NCBI RefSeq assembly: GCF_000719555.1
Contig: NZ_JOGX01000006.1
Location: 152,403-216,402, forward strand
Length of the DNA stretch: 64,000 nucleotides
From: Streptomyces sp. NRRL F-5727
GTDB taxonomy: Bacteria; Actinomycetota; Actinomycetes; Streptomycetales; Streptomycetaceae
Direction of reading: 5' to 3'
This document shows, piece by piece, positions 8,961 through 16,305 of the stretch; positions within the stretch are counted from its first letter, which is position 1, and each line of letters opens with the position of its first letter. The notes beneath the pieces were generated by a model. It saw nothing but the letters and a program-made list of their open reading frames with translations. It ran no database searches and had not been told where the DNA came from. The position numbers were made by a program, and so were the translations under genes.

Positions 8961-9935
8961 ATGACCCCGCGCCCCGTCCTCGTCGTCCTCTTCGACGGCG
9001 TACAGAGCCTCGACGTCACCGGACCCGTCGAGGTGTTCCACGCCGCCGGCTGGGCCTCGGGCGCCGCGGAGGACCCGTACCCGATCCGTACCGCCTCCCT
9101 GGACGGCGGACCGGTCCGCACCGGCAGCGGACTGCGGATCCTCCCCGACACCGGACTCGCCGAGGCCGTCGCCGACTGGCCGCCGCACACCCTCGTCGTG
9201 CCCGGCGGCGACGGCACCCGGGGCTCCGACCCGGCCCTCGTCGACTGGCTGCGCGTCCACGGCCCGCGCGCCGAGCGGCTGGTCTCGGTCTGCACCGGGG
9301 CGCTGCGGCTCGCCGAGGCGGGGCTCCTCGACGGGCACCGGGCCACCACCCACTGGATGGCCTGCGAGCACCTCGCCCGCCGCCATCCGGAGGTCGACGT
9401 CGACCCCGAGCCCATCTTCGTCCGGGACGGCCGGATCTCGACCTCCGCCGGGGTCACCGCCGGCATCGACCTGGCGCTCGCCCTGGTGGAGGAGGACCTG
9501 GGCCGGGAGGCGGCGCTCGCCATCGCCCGGATGCTGGTGGTCTTCCTCCGCCGACCGGGCAACCAGGCCCAGTTCAGCGCCCAGCTCGCCGCCCAGACCG
9601 CGCGCCGCGAACCGCTGCGCGACGTCCAGGCGTGGATCGCCGAGCACCCCGACGAGGACCTGTCCGTCGACCGGCTCGCCGCCCGCGCCCGGCTCTCGCC
9701 CCGTCACTTCGCCCGCACCTTCCACGCCGAGACCGGGGTCACCCCGGGCCGTTACGTCGACCGGATCCGCCTCGAACACGCCCGCAGGCTCCTGGAGGAG
9801 ACCACCGGCGGGGTCGAGGAGGTCTCCCGGGCCGCCGGCTACGGCACCCCCGAGGCGATGCGCCGCGCCTTCGTGAAGGCGCTCGGCACCGCCCCGGCCG
9901 ACTACCGCCGCCGCTTCCACGCACCCGTCAGCTGA
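8961..9935 (+). CDS. GlxA family transcriptional regulator (DJ-1/PfpI plus AraC)
   Basis: 324 residues. The N-terminal DJ-1/PfpI-like domain (1 to about 200) carries VSVCTGALRLAEAGLLDG with the nucleophile-elbow cysteine and ATTHWMACEHL. The C-terminal AraC-type DNA-binding domain (about 225-320) has two helix-turn-helix units, including LSVDRLAARARLSPRHFARTF. ATG 8961 is preceded by GGAG at 8955-8958. Such proteins are ligand-responsive activators. A second DJ-1/PfpI protein starts 11 bases after its stop, so the regulator and an enzyme-like paralogue form a two-gene operon. Confidence 0.92.
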   Translation: MTPRPVLVVLFDGVQSLDVTGPVEVFHAAGWASGAAEDPYPIRTASLDGGPVRTGSGLRILPDTGLAEAVADWPPHTLVVPGGDGTRGSDPALVDWLRVHGPRAERLVSVCTGALRLAEAGLLDGHRATTHWMACEHLARRHPEVDVDPEPIFVRDGRISTSAGVTAGIDLALALVEEDLGREAALAIARMLVVFLRRPGNQAQFSAQLAAQTARREPLRDVQAWIAEHPDEDLSVDRLAARARLSPRHFARTFHAETGVTPGRYVDRIRLEHARRLLEETTGGVEEVSRAAGYGTPEAMRRAFVKALGTAPADYRRRFHAPVS

Positions 9936-9946
9936 AAGGGACCGCC

Positions 9947-10588
9947 ATGCAGATCGCCGTGCTCCTCTTCGAGGGCTTCACCACGCTCGACGCCGTCGGC
10001 CCGTACGAGATCCTCTCCCGGCTCCCCGGCGCGGAGACCGTCTTCGTCGCCAAGGCGCCCGGCCCGGTCCGCAACGACCAGGGCAACCTCGCGCTCGTCG
10101 CCGACAAGTCCCTCGCCGACGTGCCGCACCCGGACATCGTCCTCGTCCCCGGCGGCCCCGAGACCCGTCAGGCCATGCACGACCCGGAGATCCGGGAGTG
10201 GCTCCGCACGGCCGACGCCACCAGCACCTGGACCACCTCGGTCTGCACCGGCGCGCTGCTGCTCGCCGCCGCCGGACTCCTCGACGGCCGCCGCGCGACC
10301 ACCCACTGGCTGGCCTACGAGGAGCTGCGCGCCCTCGGCGTCGAGCCGACCGGCGAGCGGGTCGTCTTCGACGGCAAGTACGTGACGGCCGCCGGCGTCT
10401 CCTCCGGCATCGACATGGGCCTGCATCTGCTCGGCCGGATCGCCGGCGACGACGCCGCCATGACCGTCCAGCTGCTCACCGAGTACGACCCGCAGCCGCC
10501 GTACGACGCGGGCTCCCCGCTCAAGGCCCCCGCCCACCTGGTCGAGCGCTGGCGCGAGGTCCGTACCGAGGACCTGCCCCAGGGCTGA
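9947..10588 (+). CDS. DJ-1/PfpI family protein, isonitrile-hydratase-like
   Basis: 213 residues from ATG 9947 with RBS AAAGGGA just upstream. The single domain has an early acidic residue (EGFTTLDAVGPYEIL) and the elbow VCTGALLLAAAGLLDG with a cysteine, then ATTHWLAYEEL, as in isonitrile hydratases and related hydrolases of the family. It is the same fold as the sensor half of the regulator directly upstream, so the pair may share a ligand. The substrate is not established. It ends two bases from the convergent enoyl-CoA hydratase. Confidence 0.88.
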   Translation: MQIAVLLFEGFTTLDAVGPYEILSRLPGAETVFVAKAPGPVRNDQGNLALVADKSLADVPHPDIVLVPGGPETRQAMHDPEIREWLRTADATSTWTTSVCTGALLLAAAGLLDGRRATTHWLAYEELRALGVEPTGERVVFDGKYVTAAGVSSGIDMGLHLLGRIAGDDAAMTVQLLTEYDPQPPYDAGSPLKAPAHLVERWREVRTEDLPQG

Positions 10589-10589
10589 C

Positions 10590-11342
10590 TCAGAGCCCGT
10601 ACGTGAAGCGGGGCGCGCGGCGCTCCAGGAAGGCGGCGACACCCTCCGCGGTGTCGCCGCTGCCCCGCGCCTGGGCGGTCCAGTGCGCGTCCCGGTCGAG
10701 GCGCCCGTCGGCGAACTCCTTGGCCGCCGCCTGGGTCAGCAGCGAGCGGGCGGTGAGGACCCGGCAGAACTCCTCCACCCGCTTCGCCAGCCCCTCCGCC
10801 GGGTGCACCTCGTCCACGAAGCCGGTCCGCAGCGCCCGCCCGGTGTCGATCAACTCGCCGGAGAAGAGCAGGTACTTGGCGGTGGCCGGGCCGACCAGGG
10901 CGGTGAGCCGCCGGGTCGACGAGGAGGGGTAGACGATGCCCAGCTTCGCCGGGGTGATCCCGAACCGGGCGCCCTCCGCCGCGAACCGCAGGTCGCAGGC
11001 GCCGGCCAGCTGGCTGCCGCCGCCGACGCAGTAGCCGCGGACGGCGGCGAGGGTCGGCTTGGGGAAGGCGGCGAGCGCCTCCTCGGCGCGGACGGCCAGC
11101 GCCTGCTGCTCGTCGCCCGGCTCGCGCAGCGTCGAGATGTCGGCGCCGGCGCAGAAGGTGTCGCCCGCGCCGGTCAGCACCAGCACCCGGACCGCGGGAT
11201 CGGCGGCGAGGCGGTCGAGGACGGCGGGCAGCGACCGCCACATCCCGGCCGTCATGGCGTTGCGCTTGGCCGGGTTGCTGATGACGAGGGTCGCGACCCC
11301 GTCCGTGACGCTGTCGACGAGCCGGGGCTCCACGGTCTCCAT
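10590..11342 (-). CDS. enoyl-CoA hydratase/isomerase family protein
   Basis: 250 residues with the crotonase fold: VATLVISNPAKRNAM at the start, the oxyanion-hole segments DTFCAGADISTL (about 65-76) and CVGGGSQLAGACDLRFA (about 107-122), and the C-terminal ARSLLTQAAAKEF helix. The family acts on CoA thioesters in beta-oxidation or related catabolism. The usual second catalytic glutamate is not obvious, so hydratase activity is not assured. Convergent with the DJ-1/PfpI gene. Confidence 0.9.
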   Translation of the reverse strand: METVEPRLVDSVTDGVATLVISNPAKRNAMTAGMWRSLPAVLDRLAADPAVRVLVLTGAGDTFCAGADISTLREPGDEQQALAVRAEEALAAFPKPTLAAVRGYCVGGGSQLAGACDLRFAAEGARFGITPAKLGIVYPSSSTRRLTALVGPATAKYLLFSGELIDTGRALRTGFVDEVHPAEGLAKRVEEFCRVLTARSLLTQAAAKEFADGRLDRDAHWTAQARGSGDTAEGVAAFLERRAPRFTYGL

Positions 11343-11413
11343 GGCCGGATGCTATCCAGCGGTGCCGATCGTACGATCAGGAAGGGGTCGTCAGGCAGCC
11401 GTGAGGAGGCACG

Positions 11414-12079
11414 ATGGCCAGGAAGTCCCGGGACGAGGCCCTCGATCCCGTCCAGGAGATGGCCCGCGAGGGGAAGAAGCTGGGCCGGAGCTTCGGCTGG
11501 CTGGCCGCGCTCGGCGTGATCCTGGTGGTCTGCGGGATCGTCGGCCTGGTCTACACCGGGCTCGCCACCCTCACCTCCATGTGGCTCTTCGGCTGGCTGC
11601 TGCTGATCGGCGGCCTGGTGGGCCTGCTCCAGGCGTACTCGTCGCGGGGCACCAGCTACTTCTGGCTGGCGGCGGTGGTCGCGGCGGTGAACCTCGCGGC
11701 CGGTTGCGTGGTGCTGCGCCACCCGGAGGGCACGGCCGAGGCGCTGACCATGTTCGCCGCCCTGCTCTTCCTCACCGGCGGGGTCTTCCGGCTGGTCGGC
11801 AGCGTGGTGGTGCGCGGCCCGCAGTTCGGGTGGACGCTGCTCCAGGGCGCCTTCGGGGTGCTCCTGGGAGTTCTGGTGCTCTTCGACTGGCCGGACAGCA
11901 GCCGGTACGTCATCGGCGTGTTCTTCTCGCTGGCGCTGCTCTTCGACGGCCTCGGGCTGGTCGCGATCGGCGTCGGCGGCCGGCGGATCGTCGGCATGGT
12001 CACCCCGCAGCCGGAACCGGCCACGGACCAGCCCCCGGTGGTGCCCCCGGAAAACGCGCAGGATCAGTCGAACAACTGA
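11414..12079 (+). CDS. HdeD/DUF308 family membrane protein
   Basis: 221 residues with six regularly spaced hydrophobic segments (about residues 30-200), arranged as three repeated helix pairs, and a hydrophilic Pro/Gln-rich C-terminus. This is the DUF308 layout of E. coli HdeD, an inner-membrane protein linked to acid resistance; the role in Streptomyces is unknown. GAGGAGGCACG gives a strong RBS ahead of ATG 11414. Divergent from the enoyl-CoA hydratase with 71 bases between. Confidence 0.88.
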   Translation: MARKSRDEALDPVQEMAREGKKLGRSFGWLAALGVILVVCGIVGLVYTGLATLTSMWLFGWLLLIGGLVGLLQAYSSRGTSYFWLAAVVAAVNLAAGCVVLRHPEGTAEALTMFAALLFLTGGVFRLVGSVVVRGPQFGWTLLQGAFGVLLGVLVLFDWPDSSRYVIGVFFSLALLFDGLGLVAIGVGGRRIVGMVTPQPEPATDQPPVVPPENAQDQSNN

Positions 12080-12209
12080 CGTCGGCATACGCCCTCGATC
12101 AGAAGGTGGCCGATAGATGTCGACTTCTGGTCAGTAGGTCGGGAGACCCCTCCGGATTGCCAAGACTCGAAGCGTGGCGAGAATCGAGCACGAGGGTGGG
12201 AACCGGACC

Positions 12210-12728
12210 ATGGAGACCCGCGGAGGTGTCCCCGCCCGGCCACCGTCCTACGAAGGAGTCTGGCGCTTCACCGCTCCCGCGGTCGACGTCTCCGTCCCCC
12301 AGGCCCGGCACGCGGTACGCGACCTGCTGGCCCGCCAGGGAGTTCCGGTCCACGAGGACATCCGGCACGGGCTGTTGCTGATCGTCTCCGAGCTGGTGAC
12401 CAACGCCGTGCGGCACGCGGCGCTGCTCTCCCCGGAGATAGCGGTCGAGGTGGCCATCGGGCCGGAGTGGGTGCGGGTGTCCGTCGAGGACAACCACCCC
12501 TACCGGCCCAAGGCGCTGGAGGCGGACTACGGCCAGACCGGCGGCCGGGGGCTGCTCCTGGTGAAGGAGATCGCCCTGGAGTCCGGCGGCGCCTGCGACG
12601 TCGAGCACACCGCGGGCGGCGGAAAGATCATCTGGGCGGCGCTGCCCCTGGCCCCGATGGCACCGGGGCCGGGGACGGCGACGGACGGCCGGGTCACCAG
12701 CCCCCGGCAGGACCCGTCAGCTCCCTGA
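12210..12728 (+). CDS. RsbW-like ATP-binding (HATPase) regulatory protein
   Basis: 172 residues from ATG 12210, with GGGTGGG 9 bases upstream; a GTG at 12174 would add 12 residues. It is a lone GHKL ATPase domain: N box IVSELVTNAVRHA, G1 box VSVEDNHPYRP and G2 box TGGRGLLLVKEIA. There is no histidine-kinase dimerisation domain. This architecture is that of anti-sigma-factor kinases and the many Streptomyces RsbW-like proteins, which sequester a sigma factor or phosphorylate an anti-anti-sigma partner. No partner is adjacent. Its last 35 bases overlap the end of idi on the other strand. Confidence 0.85.
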   Translation: METRGGVPARPPSYEGVWRFTAPAVDVSVPQARHAVRDLLARQGVPVHEDIRHGLLLIVSELVTNAVRHAALLSPEIAVEVAIGPEWVRVSVEDNHPYRPKALEADYGQTGGRGLLLVKEIALESGGACDVEHTAGGGKIIWAALPLAPMAPGPGTATDGRVTSPRQDPSAP

Positions 12729-13326
12729 TCGCGGGCCGGGCCGCGTCGAGCACCGTCATGAACCAGGCGGAGAACGGCGCGGCCGCGTGCCGCTCGGCCA
12801 GCTCCGACGCGGTGACGAAGGCGTACTCGCCGATCTCCTCCGGGTCCGGCCGCGGCGTGGCCTGCACCAGGCCGACGAAGAGGTGGTTGAACTCCTGCTC
12901 CACCAGGCCCGAGGCCGGGTCCGGGTGGTTGTAGCGGACGGTGCCGGCCTCGCCCATCAGGGTGGGGGAGACGCCGAGCTCCTCGAAGGTGCGCCGGGCG
13001 GCGGCCGCGAACGGCGCCTCGCCCGGGTAGGGGTGCCCGCAGCAGGTGTTCGACCAGACGCCGGGGGAGTGGTACTTGCCGAGCGCCCGGCGCTGGAGCA
13101 GCAGCCGGCCCTCCTCGTCGAAGAGGAAGACCGAGAACGCGCGGTGCAGCTGGCCGGGGGCCTGGTGGGCGGCGAGCTTCTCCGCCGTGCCGATGGTGTT
13201 CCCGGCCTCGTCGACCAGTTCCAGCATGATCGGCTCCGGGGTGGCGGACGGCTCCGTGCCGTTCGACGAGAGCTTCGACGCAAGCCCCGGCGCGATCTCG
13301 GCCGTGGTGCCCTGTGTGGTCGGCAT
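12694..13326 (-). CDS. idi: isopentenyl-diphosphate delta-isomerase, type I
   Basis: 210 residues, Nudix fold. ATG 13326 follows AGGA on the minus strand. Signature segments are LHRAFSVFLFDEEGRLLLQRRA, cut here to its key LHRAFSVFLF, then VWSNTCCGHP with the catalytic cysteine, RRTFEELG (Nudix box), and EEFNHLFVG-like EQEFNHLF with the catalytic glutamate. The enzyme interconverts isopentenyl and dimethylallyl diphosphates, supplying allylic primers for polyprenyl and squalene synthesis. It fits functionally with the hopanoid operon 10 kb away, and S. coelicolor likewise has idi (SCO6750) just before its hopanoid genes. Confidence 0.95.
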   Translation of the reverse strand: MPTTQGTTAEIAPGLASKLSSNGTEPSATPEPIMLELVDEAGNTIGTAEKLAAHQAPGQLHRAFSVFLFDEEGRLLLQRRALGKYHSPGVWSNTCCGHPYPGEAPFAAAARRTFEELGVSPTLMGEAGTVRYNHPDPASGLVEQEFNHLFVGLVQATPRPDPEEIGEYAFVTASELAERHAAAPFSAWFMTVLDAARPAIRELTGPAGGW

Positions 13327-13413
13327 ACCCATCCTTCGCTTCGGTCCTCGGCCCGTGAGGGCCACCCCAGTCTGCCGTACAAAACCGGCTTGTCCGCACT
13401 TCGGCGGCCGGAG

Positions 13414-13462
13414 CCCGCCGCTCCCACCGCACCGGAGTACACCGGGGCGGGGGAGCGGCGGG
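13414..13462 (-). terminator. hairpin terminator after the methyltransferase-GNAT gene
   Basis: A perfect 12-bp inverted repeat (CCCGCCGCTCCC ... GGGAGCGGCGGG) with a 25-base loop lies just downstream of the minus-strand fusion gene and upstream of idi. It separates the two transcription units. Confidence 0.6.
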
Positions 13463-13477
13463 TCCGTCAGGGGCAGG

Positions 13478-14743
13478 TCAGACCCCGAAAGCCGCCGGAT
13501 AGGCGATCGTGCCCGACGGGAGCGGAACCGAACCGTCCAGGACCAGCGCCATCATCGCTTCGTCCGGAACCTCGAAACCTGGCTTGATTCCGTATGCGGA
13601 CGCCCGTACGAAACCGAACCGGGGGTAGTACTCCGGATGGCCCAGCACGAGCACCAGCGGCTCGCCCGCGAGCCGCGCCGCGTCGAGCGCCGCCCGGACG
13701 ACGGCCTGCCCGGCCCCCGTGCGCTGGTGCTCCGGCGCCACCGAGACCGGTGCCAGCGCGGCGGCCGGCGCCCCGTCCACCCGGCAGCGGGTGACCAGCG
13801 CGTGCGCGGCGACCGAGCCGTCCGGGGCCTCGGCGACCACCGAGAGCCCGGGCAGCCAGGCGTCCGGGTCGGCGCGCAGGGCGTCGACCAGTTCCGCCTC
13901 CGCCGGTGACCCGAAGGCCGCCGCCACGACCTCCCGCACCGCCGCGTGGTCGGACTCCCGCTCGGTGCGGGTCGGCCAGCGGGGATCGGCCGGGCGGAGG
14001 ACCAGGCCCGCGTAGCCGTAGTCGCCGCCGTGGTCGCGCCGGAGCGCGATCTCGGCCCGGGCGCCCGCCACGGCCTCGGCCATGCCCGGCACCGAGGTGT
14101 CGGCGGCGTCGGCGTGCGCGGCCAGCGGGACGTAGTACTCGTCCCAGTCGCCGTCGGGCTGGGTGAAGGTGCCGAGCACGTGGTACCCGGCCGCCACCGC
14201 GACGGCGGCGAGCTCGGCGACCGTACGCAGCGGATAGTGCTCGTCCCAGAAGGCGCGGGCCTCCGGGGCGGGTGCGTCCGTGGTCCACACGCACTCGGTG
14301 AGGACCAGCGTCCCTCCCGGCGCGAGCAGCCGGCGCCACTCGGCGAGCGCCCGGTCGAAGCCGAGCACGAAGACCGAGCTCTCGGCCCAGACCAGGTCGA
14401 AGGAGCCGTCGGGGCAGGGCAGCGCGCCCATGTCGCCCCGTACCGGACGGACGGACTCGGTGAGACCGCGCTCGGCCGCCGCCGCGCGCAGCTCGTCGAG
14501 GAACGGCTCGTGGGTGTCGACGGCCGTCACCTCGGCGCCCGCCTCGGCGGCCAGGAGCAGCGTGGAGCGGCCCGGGCCGCAGCCCAGGTCGAGCACGCGC
14601 GGACGCTCGGGCAGCGGTCCCGCGAGCGAGAGGAGACGGCGGGTGGTGGCGTCGGAGCCGGGACCCTGCCGCGGAAGGCCGTGGTGCAGGGCGAAGAAGG
14701 CGTCGTGGGACGCCGAAGTGTGCTGGATGTCGTTGTCGGACAA
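13478..14743 (-). CDS. SAM methyltransferase-GNAT acetyltransferase fusion
   Basis: 421 residues starting at TTG 14743, with AAGGG 8 bases upstream on the minus strand. Residues about 45-200 form a class I methyltransferase: motif I VLDLGCGPGRST, a following acidic VDTH, and DLVWAESSVFVLGF. Residues about 255-421 form a GNAT domain with the acetyl-CoA loop VAPEHQRTGAGQAVV and the YYPRFGFV end typical of YhbS-like acetyltransferases. The domains are read through without a break, so it is a real fusion. Two modifications on one small-molecule or peptide substrate are plausible. A 23-codon ORF precedes it. Confidence 0.85.
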   Translation of the reverse strand: MSDNDIQHTSASHDAFFALHHGLPRQGPGSDATTRRLLSLAGPLPERPRVLDLGCGPGRSTLLLAAEAGAEVTAVDTHEPFLDELRAAAAERGLTESVRPVRGDMGALPCPDGSFDLVWAESSVFVLGFDRALAEWRRLLAPGGTLVLTECVWTTDAPAPEARAFWDEHYPLRTVAELAAVAVAAGYHVLGTFTQPDGDWDEYYVPLAAHADAADTSVPGMAEAVAGARAEIALRRDHGGDYGYAGLVLRPADPRWPTRTERESDHAAVREVVAAAFGSPAEAELVDALRADPDAWLPGLSVVAEAPDGSVAAHALVTRCRVDGAPAAALAPVSVAPEHQRTGAGQAVVRAALDAARLAGEPLVLVLGHPEYYPRFGFVRASAYGIKPGFEVPDEAMMALVLDGSVPLPSGTIAYPAAFGV

Positions 14744-14813
14744 CGTGGAAACCCTTGGTGTGAAAGGGTCCCGGCCGACGACGTGACGGACCGGTGGAAG
14801 TACCGGGATCAGG

Positions 14814-14885
14814 TCAGCCGGAGACCCGGGAGCTGAGGCTGGGCCGGGTGCGGCCGCGGACGGCGGCCTCCATCGCGACGGTCAT
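14814..14885 (-). CDS. possible 23-residue leader peptide
   Basis: ATG 14885 follows GAGAGGAGCTGAGG, a much stronger ribosome site than that of the TTG-started fusion gene 70 bases downstream. The peptide begins MTVAMEAAVRGRTRP and ends before TGA 14814-14816. The GAGCTGAGG of the RBS is partly complementary to CCTCAGCTC inside the ORF, so the leader RNA can fold on itself. It may be a regulatory upstream ORF. Coding use is unproven. Confidence 0.4.
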   Translation of the reverse strand: MTVAMEAAVRGRTRPSLSSRVSG

Positions 14886-14932
14886 CAACCTCAGCTCCTC
14901 TCACGCACGTGTTCGTCCCACGAGCCTAACAG

Positions 14933-15886
14933 TCACAGGCAGAGCCCGGCCTCGTGCGCGGCGTGCCCGGCCGGCTCCAGCTGGAAGGTGCAGTGCTCCA
15001 CGTCGAAGTGGTCGCCCAGGCAGCCCTGGAGCTCGTGGAGCATCTTCTCGTGGCCCACCGAGTCCAGCGCCGCCGCGTCCACCACCACGTGCGCGGAGAG
15101 GACCGGCATCCCGGAGGTGATCGTCCAGGCGTGCAGGTCGTGCACGTCCTCCACGCCCGGCAGGGCCAGGATGTGCGCCCGTACCTCCGCCATGTCCACG
15201 CCCTTGGGCGCCGCCTCCAGGAGCACGTCCAGGGTCTCCCGCAGCAGCTTCACCGTGCGCGGCACGATCATCAGGCCGATGACCAGGGAGGCGATCGGGT
15301 CGGCGTACTGCCAGCCGGTCAGCAGGATGATCGCGGCGGCGACGATCACCGTCACCGAACCGAGCGCGTCGGCCAGCACCTCCAGATAGGCGCCGCGGAC
15401 GTTCAGGCTCTCCTTCTGGCCCCGCATGAGCAGCGACAGCGAGACCACGTTGGCCACCAGGCCGACCACGGCGAAGGCGATGGCGAGTCCGCCCTTGGTC
15501 TCGGCCGGCTCCATGAACCGCTGGACCGCCTCGAAGAGCACGTACCCGCCGACGCCGAGGAGCAGCAGACAGTTGGCGAGCGCCGCCAGGATCTCCGCCC
15601 GGGCGAAGCCGAAGGTGCGGTTCCCGGACGGCGGCCGGTTGGCGAAGTGGATCGCGAGCAGCGCCATCGCCAGACCGATCGCGTCGGTGGCCATGTGCGC
15701 CGCGTCGGCGATCAGCGCCAGCGAGTCGGCGACCAGACCGCCGACGATCTCGACCACCATCACGGAGAGCGTGATCCCGAGCGCGATCCGCAACCGGCTG
15801 CGGTACGCGGCCCCCGCGGTACCGGTCGGCGGCGGCCCCCCGTGGCTGTGTCCGTGGCTGTGCCCGTGGTCGTGTCCAGCCCCCAT
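14933..15886 (-). CDS. cation diffusion facilitator metal exporter
   Basis: 317 residues. ATG 15886 lies 7 bases after GGGAGG; a TTG upstream would place the RBS inside the gene. The N-terminus is a metal-binding His run (GHDHGHSHGHSHGG). Six transmembrane helices follow, with the CDF zinc-site motifs ALIADAAHMATDA (helix 2) and AYLEVLADALGSV (helix 5). A cytosolic C-terminal domain contains HDLHAWTITSG. It exports Zn or a similar divalent cation in exchange for protons. No metal-sensing regulator is adjacent. Confidence 0.93.
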   Translation of the reverse strand: MGAGHDHGHSHGHSHGGPPPTGTAGAAYRSRLRIALGITLSVMVVEIVGGLVADSLALIADAAHMATDAIGLAMALLAIHFANRPPSGNRTFGFARAEILAALANCLLLLGVGGYVLFEAVQRFMEPAETKGGLAIAFAVVGLVANVVSLSLLMRGQKESLNVRGAYLEVLADALGSVTVIVAAAIILLTGWQYADPIASLVIGLMIVPRTVKLLRETLDVLLEAAPKGVDMAEVRAHILALPGVEDVHDLHAWTITSGMPVLSAHVVVDAAALDSVGHEKMLHELQGCLGDHFDVEHCTFQLEPAGHAAHEAGLCL

Positions 15887-16305
15887 GACATGGCCTCCCA
15901 AGTCCTGTTCCGTCGGTGCCCCGAGTCGTCAGTGAACTACGGGTGGGGGGTATGTGCAACACGGTACTGAACACCGTTGTCATTGCTCTGACCTGCGGCG
16001 ATGTCCATTCGGCCGATATGGGTGCGATCACCTGCCGGAATGCCGCCGGAGGCCTCCCCGGCGGCGGTTTGGAGGGCGGGCCGCCGATCGCCGATGATGA
16101 TCACGCGGAGCGCGGCGCACCCCGGCGGCGAGGGGCGGACCGGGGGGAGTCCGGCGTGCGAAGCCTCGGTGAACTCACGCTCCGTTCATCCGATAGCCTC
16201 AGCCGACGTGCCGCCGCCCGGTGCCCGGGGCCAGGGGCGCGCCGTCGTGCCCGGGGCCGTCAGGACCCCCGCCGGCCCACTGCCCGTTCCAAGGAGTGAG
16301 TTCGT
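15887..16305. promoter_or_regulatory. 419-base divergent intergenic region
   Basis: No credible gene is seen here. It separates the CDF exporter from the polyol-phosphate operon. Near the exporter, an imperfect dyad CAACACGG...CACCGTTG at about 15957-15980 could be a metal-regulator site. Near the operon, TAGCCT at 16194-16199 is a reasonable -10, and AAGGAG at 16291-16296 is the RBS of the next gene. These are weak assignments. Confidence 0.4.

Noticed and set aside
5483..10588. 1701-codon plus-strand open frame
   Set aside because: Only its last 213 codons (from 9947) are a gene. The rest is antisense to tex and the SCO6745-type gene, with Arg/Gly-rich low-information sequence.
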